In this document: piece after piece, positions 1 to 5,637 of the stretch
Numbering within the stretch: the stretch's first letter is position 1
Layout of the letters: each line of letters starts with the position of its first letter
From: an uncultured bacterium
GTDB taxonomy: Bacteria > Patescibacteriota > Saccharimonadia > Saccharimonadales > Saccharimonadaceae
Direction of reading: 5' to 3'
NCBI GenBank assembly: GCA_903889015.1
Contig: CAISVS010000015.1
Coordinates: 1 to 8,594, forward strand
DNA: 8,594 bases
Notes under the pieces: generated by a model
The model's input: the letters and a program-made list of their open reading frames with translations, nothing else
What the model was told of the DNA's origin: nothing
The model's database searches: none
Translations under genes and position numbers: made by a program

Positions 1-1
1 A

Positions 2-406
2 TACGGTTACCTATATAACTGGTGTGCCGCTACAGGCGGTGATCTAGCTAGCTCTGGCTGTTCAAGTACCATAACCACCCCACTACCAGTTACTACAGCA
101 TCAATTTGTCCAGCTGGCTGGCGTTTGCCAACCAGTAATGGTGGTGAATTCACTGCACTCAACACAGCCATTAACGGCGGTTCAACCACCACCGACGCCG
201 GCTTAATCGGCACTCCTTGGCTCGCGCAGCGAGGTGGCAACTGGTATAGTGGGTTTAACACTCAGGGTAGCTACGGCTACTACTGGTCGTCTACCCAGTA
301 CTCAGCCACTAGCGCCTACTTCCTGGCCTTCGTCAGCTCTAGCGTTAACCCGGCCAATGCCAGCCTTAAGAACGACGGCTTTGCGGTTCGTTGTATAGCG
401 ATTTAG
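2..406 (+). CDS. FISUMP-domain surface protein, C-terminal part (5' end outside window)
   Basis: The frame is open from the left edge to a TAG at 404-406, so only the last 134 residues are seen. They read as a FISUMP domain, a C-type-lectin/sulfatase-modifying-factor-like fold found in secreted proteins. Visible hallmarks are GYLYNWCAA at the left edge, ICPAGWRLPT around nt 101-130, GYYWSST at 275-295 and the closing GFAVRCI at 377-400. An internal ATG at 125 would cut the domain in two, so it is not a credible start. The missing N-terminus should carry an export signal; in related bacteria that is often a prepilin leader, but this cannot be seen. The gene is richer in GC than its neighbours (38 of 60 bases at 181-240, against 22 of 60 at 4081-4140). 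Its last codons are strongly C-ending, as in DGR variable regions. Role inferred: extracellular ligand binding. Confidence 0.85.
   Translation, partial: YGYLYNWCAATGGDLASSGCSSTITTPLPVTTASICPAGWRLPTSNGGEFTALNTAINGGSTTTDAGLIGTPWLAQRGGNWYSGFNTQGSYGYYWSSTQYSATSAYFLAFVSSSVNPANASLKNDGFAVRCIAI
272..406 (+). other. Candidate DGR-type variable region in the FISUMP C-terminus
   Basis: The last 45 codons encode YGYYWSST, then a Ser/Ala/Tyr/Phe/Asn-rich stretch, then GFAVRCI and the stop. In DGR targets with a C-type-lectin fold, the variable residues sit just before a conserved G-F-x-V-R end. They come from template AAY codons in which A is replaced by any base, leaving NNC/NNT. Of 37 codons at 272-382, 23 end in C and only 7 in T, whereas the housekeeping genes downstream clearly favour T-ending codons. 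This supports the idea but does not prove it: ordinary FISUMP domains end similarly, and no template repeat or reverse transcriptase lies in the window. Confidence 0.35.
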
Positions 407-445
407 TCCATTATATAGATTAGTCTGCTCATCGCAAAGTCTACT

Positions 446-564
446 GATTGCCGCCCAGGGTGCGGATAGCGCCAGATATTTTCATCATAGTGATGGGCGC
501 TGGTCAACTTGGTAATAACTCAACCACACGAAGTTTTGTCCCTGTGGTCGTCAATGAGTTGCCA
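446..564 (+). other. Inverted-repeat-rich intergenic segment (possible structured RNA or DNA cruciform)
   Basis: This segment lies in the 224-nt gap between the FISUMP gene and the prepilin gene and has no credible ORF. Three sets of paired arms follow one another. CCGC 451-454 pairs with GCGG 462-465. AGCGCC 468-473 pairs with GGCGCT 496-501, and inside it CATCA 483-487 pairs with TGATG 491-495 around a 3-nt loop. AACTCA 517-522 pairs with TGAGTT 555-560, stacked directly on ACCACA 523-528 pairing with TGTGGT 543-548, with a 6-nt bulge at 549-554. TGG 510-512 can also pair with CCA 562-564. No T-run follows any arm, so a standard intrinsic terminator is not supported. It may be a transcript 3' end, a structured RNA, or a cruciform behind a DGR variable region. 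Confidence 0.35.
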
Positions 565-576
565 TAATGTTCAGTA

Positions 577-605
577 TTGTCACTGTATATCGCTTGTGCT
601 AAAAT
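577..605 (+). promoter_or_regulatory. Sigma-70-type extended -10 promoter of the prepilin operon
   Basis: TTGTCA (577-582) and TAAAAT (600-605) are separated by 17 nt, and TG at 597-598 makes an extended -10. Transcription should start near 611-613, giving a leader of about 19 nt. AAGGA at 613-617 then lies near the mRNA 5' end as a Shine-Dalgarno site, 13 nt before the ATG at 631, which is somewhat far. Confidence 0.6.
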
Positions 606-630
606 ACGCATAAAGGATTTATTTAGCTAA

Positions 631-2685
631 ATGAATAAGAAAAAACTTGTCCGAGGGTTCACACTTGTAGAGATATCAGTCGTCATGGTAATTATTGGTA
701 TCCTAGCCACTACAACTTATATTGCATACACTGGGCTTCAGGCTAGGGCGCGCGATGTCAGTATTCAATCTGACTTGGACCATATGGATTCAGCCCAGAC
801 GAGTTATGGCCTTAAACATAATACAGCAGGCAAGGCTTACTATTCTGTCAATGGTCCGGATAGTGATTTAGCGTTTACCGCTTCTGATGGTAATGTTATT
901 CAGGTTGTTGTCAATTCTACAAATTATTGTATTAGAGGCTATAATCCACAAGCAACTAATAACTCGATTGATAATGCAGCCATTAAAGAGTCAACGCAAG
1001 GTATATGTGCTGTACTCAATTCTACTAATTTACCACCCGTACCTAACTTAACGGTTACTCAAACAGGTGGTGTTGTTACGGCAAGAATTACCGCTGTTGA
1101 ATGTACTGGCGCAGGAACAGCTCAATACGGCTTTAGAAGTCAGATAAACGGTGGCAATATGACTGAATTTTCAAGTTGGTCGGCGCTATTAACGTCATCA
1201 CAAACAGGTAATTATGGCGTAACATATGGCTATCAGGTTCGAACTCGATGTTATTCAGACGCTGATTTAATTAGTGACTCAGTGTTGACGCCAGTAGTTC
1301 CATATACATACAATCCACTCCCACCATCAGCCCCTGTAGTTGCTGTTGGTTTAAATGGATCAAATGTTCAAGCAAGTATTTCCTCGGCTGATTCATGTAG
1401 TATTGGCAACGAAGAATACGCTTTTGATTATTACACGAACACTGGCAGTTGGGTTGGTTTTTCAGCTTGGAATAGTAGCAAGTTTGCCACACCGGCGTCA
1501 ACTCTTCAGGGCTATCAATATACCTATAGGGCAAAAGCTCGCTGTACAATAAATGGTTCTACGAGTACTGACTCAGTCGGACTAGCCGGTACCCCATATG
1601 TTGTAGCAATCGGTGCTCCAAGTGCCCCATCGATATCATTCTCAACACCTGACTGGTATTGGACTACCTGGAACTGGGGCGCAGCAACCTGCCCATCTGA
1701 CACATATGCTGATTATCAAGTTCGTTACTATAATGACTATGCTGACAATGGCTGGACTTCATCTGGTAGTTTAACATCAGCTAGTCGCCAAACGTCTCGT
1801 TACCAAGTTGGTTATTATATGCAACTTCAAGCTCGCTGTATAAATTCCTACGATCAAGTTGGCAGTTGGAGTGCAACCAGTGTTACATCGCCAGCATATT
1901 ATTATCGCAATGCACCAACAATTACGGCTGTAATTATCGGTGGTGGTGGTGGTGGTGGTTATGACAACGGTGGTGGCGGTGGAGCAGGCGGATTAATCGA
2001 TAAAAACATTACTGTAACTCAATCTATGCAACAGACGGCAAATTTCCCTGCATTAGTTGGTCGACGCGGTGGCGATCAACAAGATGGCGTGTATTCATCA
2101 TTTATGGGCTATACAGCGAATGGTGGAGGCCGAGGAGGTAATGTTAACGGCGGTGGTGGTAACGGTGGTTCTGGTGGCGGTGGCGGTGGAAGTGGCGGGA
2201 CTACTAGCGGTGGCGGCGCTAATCAGACAGATGGTTTTGGTTTTGCTGGTGGATTCGGAACCAACAGGTACAGTAGTGGACACTGTCATAGCTATGCTGG
2301 CGGTGGCGGTGGTGGCGCTGGGGCTAAAGGTAGTGATGCTCCGTCATCTGGTGGTGGTCAGGATGGTGGTAGCGGAAGAAGCAATAGCATAAACAACACA
2401 ATATATGCTGGTGGCGGTGGCGGTGGCGGTGACTGTTATAATGGTAACGGCAGTAGTGGCGGCGGTGGCGGCGGAGCCCAGGGTAGTTATGCGACTGGCG
2501 GTAATGCGTCATACTATGGTTCTGGTGGCGGTGGCGGATCAGGTACTTATGGCCATGGTGGCAATGGCTCTTCGGGCTTAATTATGGTCAAGTCAAATGA
2601 TGGATCGATTCCTAATGCAACCTATACTTGGAATGGTTCGGGTGATATAACAAGCTATACATTAACCGTAAGTGGCTACTACTAA
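631..2685 (+). CDS. Prepilin-like protein with three Fn3-like repeats and a polyglycine adhesin-type domain
   Basis: A 684-residue modular surface protein. Residues 1-34 are a class III (type IV pilin) signal: basic MNKKKLVRG, predicted prepilin-peptidase cleavage between G9 and F10, FTLVE with the conserved Glu at +5 (E14), then a hydrophobic helix. The pilin-like part runs to about 130 with a likely C100-C126 disulfide. Three Fn3-like domains follow (about 135-229, 230-328, 329-427), each with a cysteine pair: C158/C207, C256/C305, C354/C403. Residues 431-655 match the glycine-rich domain seen in phage tail-tip adhesins: hydrophobic strand, G7 at 437-443, GGGGGAGG at 447-454, a VGRRGG...SSF core, then many Gly runs and a closing GLIMVKS. 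C552 and C602 lie inside it. A short Thr/Tyr-rich tail ends the protein. Ordinary pilins are about 120-180 residues, so this is more likely a minor or tip pilin, or a cell-surface display protein. Ligand unknown. Confidence 0.85.
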   Translation: MNKKKLVRGFTLVEISVVMVIIGILATTTYIAYTGLQARARDVSIQSDLDHMDSAQTSYGLKHNTAGKAYYSVNGPDSDLAFTASDGNVIQVVVNSTNYCIRGYNPQATNNSIDNAAIKESTQGICAVLNSTNLPPVPNLTVTQTGGVVTARITAVECTGAGTAQYGFRSQINGGNMTEFSSWSALLTSSQTGNYGVTYGYQVRTRCYSDADLISDSVLTPVVPYTYNPLPPSAPVVAVGLNGSNVQASISSADSCSIGNEEYAFDYYTNTGSWVGFSAWNSSKFATPASTLQGYQYTYRAKARCTINGSTSTDSVGLAGTPYVVAIGAPSAPSISFSTPDWYWTTWNWGAATCPSDTYADYQVRYYNDYADNGWTSSGSLTSASRQTSRYQVGYYMQLQARCINSYDQVGSWSATSVTSPAYYYRNAPTITAVIIGGGGGGGYDNGGGGGAGGLIDKNITVTQSMQQTANFPALVGRRGGDQQDGVYSSFMGYTANGGGRGGNVNGGGGNGGSGGGGGGSGGTTSGGGANQTDGFGFAGGFGTNRYSSGHCHSYAGGGGGGAGAKGSDAPSSGGGQDGGSGRSNSINNTIYAGGGGGGGDCYNGNGSSGGGGGGAQGSYATGGNASYYGSGGGGGSGTYGHGGNGSSGLIMVKSNDGSIPNATYTWNGSGDITSYTLTVSGYY
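1033..1911 (+). repeat. Three tandem Fn3-like protein repeats, 98-residue period
   Basis: Residues 135-427 of the prepilin-like protein. Each unit begins with a P-x-x-P or PSAP-type linker, has a Cys in a B-strand-like position (158, 256, 354) and an aromatic-rich centre, and ends with an F-strand-like (R/K/Q)-x-(R/A)-(R)-C motif (Cys 207, 305, 403). Cys-to-Cys spacing within each unit is 49 and unit-to-unit spacing is exactly 98, although the residues between are quite diverged. The third unit has the clearest Fn3 look (W347, YQVRY 362-366, a GSWS motif at 411-414). Confidence 0.7.
1939..2577 (+). repeat. Low-complexity GGT/GGC glycine-codon tracts
   Basis: Coding DNA for the polyglycine domain. 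It opens with seven perfect GGT triplets (1939-1959) and contains further GGT/GGC runs, for example two more seven-glycine runs (residues 557-563 region and 594-600). Because the unit is 3 bp, gains or losses by slippage would keep the reading frame and change glycine-run length only. The tracts also create several spurious ORFs in other frames and on the other strand. Confidence 0.85.
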
Positions 2686-2689
2686 ATCT

Positions 2690-2693
2690 GGAG
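2690..2693 (+). promoter_or_regulatory. Shine-Dalgarno site for the small membrane protein
   Basis: GGAG lies 6 nt before the ATG at 2700 and just after the prepilin stop codon. It supports both this start and co-translation with the prepilin gene. Confidence 0.6.
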
Positions 2694-2699
2694 TCTATT

Positions 2700-3011
2700 A
2701 TGATAAATATTAAAAAACAATTCATATATATAATCGCTATAGTTATTGCGGTAGTTGCCGTAGCAATCGGTACAGTGATTGTCTTAAAAATATCAAACAA
2801 CAATACAACTTCTAATACGCAAACAAAATCAGCAATAACACTAGGGACAGCTGACACCTTAATGAAGTCATCTGCTAGTACTAACGACCCAGTTAAAGCT
2901 AAAGAGATTCTATTACAAGCTCGTCAACAATACGTTGAGATTAATAATCAGGATCGCATACAGGCTGTAGATGCTATGATATTGATGATTGATAATACAC
3001 CTAAAAAGTAA
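2700..3011 (+). CDS. Small single-pass membrane protein, unrecognised
   Basis: A 103-residue protein starting 14 nt after the prepilin-like gene, so almost certainly in the same transcript. Residues 1-7 are basic, residues 8-30 are one hydrophobic membrane helix, and residues 31-45 are a Ser/Thr/Asn-rich linker. Residues 46-100 look like two or three amphipathic helices (a KAKEILLQARQQY segment followed by DRIQAVDAMILMID), resembling a single TPR-like hairpin. By the positive-inside rule the helical part should face outward. There is no prepilin motif and no cysteine. I do not recognise a family. From its position it may help assemble, anchor or stabilise the neighbouring pilin-like adhesin, but that is context only. 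Confidence 0.75.
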   Translation: MINIKKQFIYIIAIVIAVVAVAIGTVIVLKISNNNTTSNTQTKSAITLGTADTLMKSSASTNDPVKAKEILLQARQQYVEINNQDRIQAVDAMILMIDNTPKK

Positions 3012-3035
3012 AGATATAAATTTCATTCTCGCTGA

Positions 3036-3070
3036 CTACTATTTACTACCTACCAACTACTACCTACCAA
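3036..3070 (+). repeat. Five-unit heptamer tandem array upstream of metG
   Basis: Five consecutive 7-bp units: CTACTAT, TTACTAC, CTACCAA, CTACTAC, CTACCAA. The last four give a 13-bp direct repeat, TACTACCTACCAA, at 3044-3056 and 3058-3070. The array ends directly at the metG extended -10 element and so fills the place of the -35 box. No hairpin or terminator was found between the small membrane gene and this array. Confidence 0.75.
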
Positions 3071-3079
3071 TGTTATAAT
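3071..3079 (+). promoter_or_regulatory. Extended -10 promoter of metG (near-leaderless mRNA)
   Basis: TGTTATAAT is a perfect TGnTATAAT extended -10 element. Only 10 nt separate it from the metG ATG at 3090, so transcription from the usual distance would start at about 3086, with a leader of about 4 nt. No Shine-Dalgarno sequence is present. The expected -35 position (about 3051-3056, TACCAA) is a poor match and lies in the heptamer array. Confidence 0.6.
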
Positions 3080-3089
3080 AGCGTTAGTA

Positions 3090-4574
3090 ATGGATAAAAA
3101 ATTATATATCACAACTGCAATTCCTTATGTTAACGGCACGCCACATATTGGCAATGCCCTAGACTATCTGTTGGCTGATATTTGGACGCGTTATCAAAAA
3201 CAGAACGGTCATGATGTGCGTTTTCAAGTTGGTACGGACGAGCATGGTAATAAAATTGCCGCCAAAGCTGCCGAAGCAGGCTTGGATCCTAAAACTTACA
3301 CTGACCAGACTCACTTGAATTTCAAAAAACTAATGGAAAAAGTCGGCGCAGGTTATACGGATTTTGTACGTACAACCGACCAACATCATGTTCAATCGGT
3401 TCAATATATCTGGCAACAATTACAACCATATATTTACAAAGGTAGTTACGAAGGTTGGTATTGTGTTGGCTGTGAATCATTCGTATCCGACAAAGAGGCA
3501 ACGGCTAATAATGGTGTTTGCCCAGATCATAATCAGCCATATCAGCGCCTAAGTGAAGCTAATTATTACTTCAAAACCAGCGCCTTTACGGACAAAGTTC
3601 GCGCGGCAATCGAAACTAATCAAATGCAAATTGTGCCAGAATTCCGTAAAAAAGAATTTCTGGAATTAATGAAAGATGGTTTGCAAGACGTCAGTATTTC
3701 ACGTCCTAAAAAGAATCTAAGTTGGGGGATACCAGTACCTGGCGATCCAACTCAGGTGATGTACGTTTGGCTGGATGCTTTGGCAAATTACATCACGATT
3801 TTGGGCTATCCCGATCAGCCAGTTTGGAAAGAATATTGGCCAGCTGATGTACAAATTATCGGCAAAGATATTTTGCGTTTTCACGCTGGATTGTGGCCAT
3901 CGATGTTGTTTGGTCTTGGTCTAGAACTTCCTAAAAAATTGTTAGTACACGGCCATATTAACGTCGGTAATACTAAAATGAGTAAAACTATTGGTAACAT
4001 TGTTGATCCAAATCAGGTGATTGATGAATACGGCCTAGACGCTTTTCGTTATTACTTTTCACGACATATTCCGACATTGGATGACGGTGATTTTACTTGG
4101 GAAAAATTCGAAAATTCGTATAACACCGAACTTGCCAATGATTTAGGTAACGTGATTCGTCGTGTTTCCAGTATGATTACACGTTATCAAGCTGGTGTTA
4201 TCGGTGAAGCGCCAAAAGGTGAGCATGATATGGGTGCCTACCACGCGGCGATGGAGAATTTGGAATTTAATCGTGCGATTGACGAAGTTTGGCTGATGGT
4301 TAAAAGTTTGAATCAATACATTGAAAACGTCAAACCATGGGAAATTGCCAAAAATGTCAGCAAAGACGCCGAAGCCGCTGCACATTTAACAGAAGTATTA
4401 GCTTATTCGGTCGGCGCATTATTGCAAATTGGTGATTTATTGGTGCCATTCTTGCCCGCAACTGCTGATAATATTCACAAAACATTTGAAACTGGCGTTA
4501 TTGTTGCCAGTGAGGCCGTTTTGTTCCCTCGAGTTTATAAACATACGACCGATCCCAACGCGCCAAAGGCTTAA
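3090..4574 (+). CDS. metG: Methionyl-tRNA synthetase
   Basis: A 494-residue class I aminoacyl-tRNA synthetase that charges tRNA-Met, including the initiator, in the cytoplasm. Visible motifs: PYVNGTPHIGN with the HIGH-type signature at 19-22; a single zinc knuckle of the CxxC...CxxH type (C125, C128, C144, H147); SRPKKNLSWGIPVP around 204-217; and KMSKT at 296-300 as the KMSKS signature. The helical anticodon-binding domain follows (about 340-480, including an N-x-x-KPWE-type motif near 415-420). The protein ends there, so the C-terminal EMAPII-like tRNA-binding/dimerisation domain found in some bacteria (for example E. coli) is absent, as in many compact MetG proteins. The ATG gives the normal N-terminus (MDKKLYITTAIPYVNG). 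The gene is followed by tatD after one base. Confidence 0.97.
   Translation: MDKKLYITTAIPYVNGTPHIGNALDYLLADIWTRYQKQNGHDVRFQVGTDEHGNKIAAKAAEAGLDPKTYTDQTHLNFKKLMEKVGAGYTDFVRTTDQHHVQSVQYIWQQLQPYIYKGSYEGWYCVGCESFVSDKEATANNGVCPDHNQPYQRLSEANYYFKTSAFTDKVRAAIETNQMQIVPEFRKKEFLELMKDGLQDVSISRPKKNLSWGIPVPGDPTQVMYVWLDALANYITILGYPDQPVWKEYWPADVQIIGKDILRFHAGLWPSMLFGLGLELPKKLLVHGHINVGNTKMSKTIGNIVDPNQVIDEYGLDAFRYYFSRHIPTLDDGDFTWEKFENSYNTELANDLGNVIRRVSSMITRYQAGVIGEAPKGEHDMGAYHAAMENLEFNRAIDEVWLMVKSLNQYIENVKPWEIAKNVSKDAEAAAHLTEVLAYSVGALLQIGDLLVPFLPATADNIHKTFETGVIVASEAVLFPRVYKHTTDPNAPKA
4565..4569 (+). promoter_or_regulatory. Shine-Dalgarno site that fixes the tatD start
   Basis: AAAGG lies in the last codons of metG, 6 nt before the ATG at 4576. 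It supports that start over the longer open frame that reaches back to 4429 inside metG. Confidence 0.55.
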
Positions 4575-4575
4575 A

Positions 4576-5340
4576 ATGTTAATTGATACACACTGTCACA
4601 TTCATGATGCTGATTATCCATTAGATGTTACGGAAACTATTAATCGTGCTCATCAGGCTGACGTTCAGCAATTAATTTGCGTTGGTACTGACCAAAATAA
4701 TTCAAAACTAGCTGTCGAATTAGCGTCAAGAAATGACGGTTTATATGCCGCGGTTGGGGTGCATCCACACGAAGCCAAAGCTGGCTGGCATGAGATTAAT
4801 AATCTGTTAAATTTACAAACCCCATCAATTATTGCTGTTGGCGAGATTGGATTGGACTATCACTACAATCACAGTCCGCATGATGTTCAGATTCAAGCAC
4901 TAAAGGCGCAAATCGAACTGGCATTGAAATTTGATTTACCAATTATTTTTCATGTTCGCGAAGCATTTGATGACTTTTGGCCAGTATTCGATAGTTATTC
5001 GTCCGCTGGCCAGCGGATTCGTGGCGTGTTGCACAGTTTTACGGATTCGGCTGAAAATTTGGCGGCTGGTTTAAAGCGAGATTTGTATATTGGTATTAAT
5101 GGTTACAGTACATTTGTTCGTGACGAGTCGCAAAAGGCGATGTTTAATTCGATTCCGCTTAGTAAAATAATACTCGAAACAGATGCGCCATACTTGACGC
5201 CAGCGCCTTTTCGTGGTAAAGTAAATGAGCCAGCATTTGTGAGGAATGTAGTCGAACATTTAAGTAATATTCGACAAATTCCTTACGACGAAGTTGCAAA
5301 AACTACGTCTGAAAATGCTCGTGCTTTGTTTAAAATTTAA
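4576..5340 (+). CDS. tatD: TatD-family metal-dependent hydrolase (DNase)
   Basis: A 254-residue TIM-barrel amidohydrolase-superfamily protein of the TatD family, whose members are metal-dependent DNases/exonucleases. All expected metal and active-site positions are visible: DTHCHIH with H6 and H8, VGEIGLDY with E90, FHVREAF with H126, GVLHSF with H153, and LETDAPYLTPAPFRGK with D203. The length is normal for the family (about 255-265). The frame stays open upstream to 4429, but that extension overlaps metG out of frame and has no family similarity. The ATG at 4576 starts directly with the conserved motif and has a Shine-Dalgarno site. It follows metG by one base, an arrangement common in bacteria, so the two genes should be co-transcribed and translationally coupled. 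The true cellular substrate is not evident from the sequence. Confidence 0.95.
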   Translation: MLIDTHCHIHDADYPLDVTETINRAHQADVQQLICVGTDQNNSKLAVELASRNDGLYAAVGVHPHEAKAGWHEINNLLNLQTPSIIAVGEIGLDYHYNHSPHDVQIQALKAQIELALKFDLPIIFHVREAFDDFWPVFDSYSSAGQRIRGVLHSFTDSAENLAAGLKRDLYIGINGYSTFVRDESQKAMFNSIPLSKIILETDAPYLTPAPFRGKVNEPAFVRNVVEHLSNIRQIPYDEVAKTTSENARALFKI

Positions 5341-5385
5341 TTTACGGTAAAGTTGAATAACAATTAAGCCGAATAAGACGAAAAT

Positions 5386-5637
5386 ATGCCAGAAAATAAT
5401 TTAGAAACATATCCAAATCCTTTTGACGGTCAAAACACCCCAGAAGAGATGAAAACTTTTTTTGACCCTAACTTGTCGGTTGAGGCTCGTATTAATGCTG
5501 CGCTTGGTTTACCTCCAACTAATCGATCGCTAGAACGACCACTGAGTCTAAATCAAGAACTAATTGATCGTGCCTTGGCTTTACATGATGCTCGTTTGGA
5601 ACATATGATAAAATGGAATAGCCAAAATGACAGATAA
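5386..5637 (+). CDS. Hypothetical protein, 83 residues
   Basis: A small acidic-to-neutral soluble protein starting 45 nt after tatD. I do not recognise a family. The N-terminal third is Asn/Pro-rich (YPNPFDGQNTPEEMKTFFDP). The rest is predicted helical, with a SVEARINAALGL segment and a second helix LSLNQELIDRALALHDARLEHMIKW. It has no signal peptide, membrane segment or cysteine. No strong Shine-Dalgarno sequence precedes the ATG. It overlaps the next gene by 11 bp, which suggests coupled expression of an interacting pair. That it is a real gene is inferred from same-strand packing and an uninterrupted frame with normal codon use. Confidence 0.7.
   Translation: MPENNLETYPNPFDGQNTPEEMKTFFDPNLSVEARINAALGLPPTNRSLERPLSLNQELIDRALALHDARLEHMIKWNSQNDR

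Noticed and set aside
468..510. Intrinsic terminator for the FISUMP gene
   Set aside because: The AGCGCC/GGCGCT stem encloses a long asymmetric interior and is followed by GGTCAACTT, not a T-run.
495..564. A tRNA-like look (GGGCGCT followed by TTGGTAA, as in a D-arm)
   Set aside because: No T-arm GTTCRANYC sequence, no cloverleaf pairing of the ends and no CCA-side match; the inverted repeats give a different fold.
2..630. Possible CRISPR array or DGR template repeat
   Set aside because: No regularly spaced direct repeats are present, and nothing in 407-630 or elsewhere in the window resembles an A-rich copy of 272-406.
1271..1552. Short open frames on both strands inside the Fn3 region
   Set aside because: They lie within a long coding frame with clear domain structure and have no start signals or recognisable content.
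2057..2392. A 111-residue open frame that reads as a Val/Ala-rich, membrane-like protein
   Set aside because: It is the +1-type reading of GGT/GGC glycine codons (GTG/GTC/GCG) inside the polyglycine domain; it has no ribosome site and is fully explained by the real frame.
2098..2512. Antisense open frames rich in Thr/Ser or His/Arg opposite the glycine tracts
   Set aside because: Complementary GGT repeats give ACC/CAC/CCA codons on the other strand; the low-complexity composition is a by-product.
4429..4575. Upstream extension of the tatD frame to an ATG at 4429
   Set aside because: It overlaps metG out of frame, lacks family similarity, and the ATG at 4576 has a Shine-Dalgarno site and begins directly with the conserved DTHCH motif.
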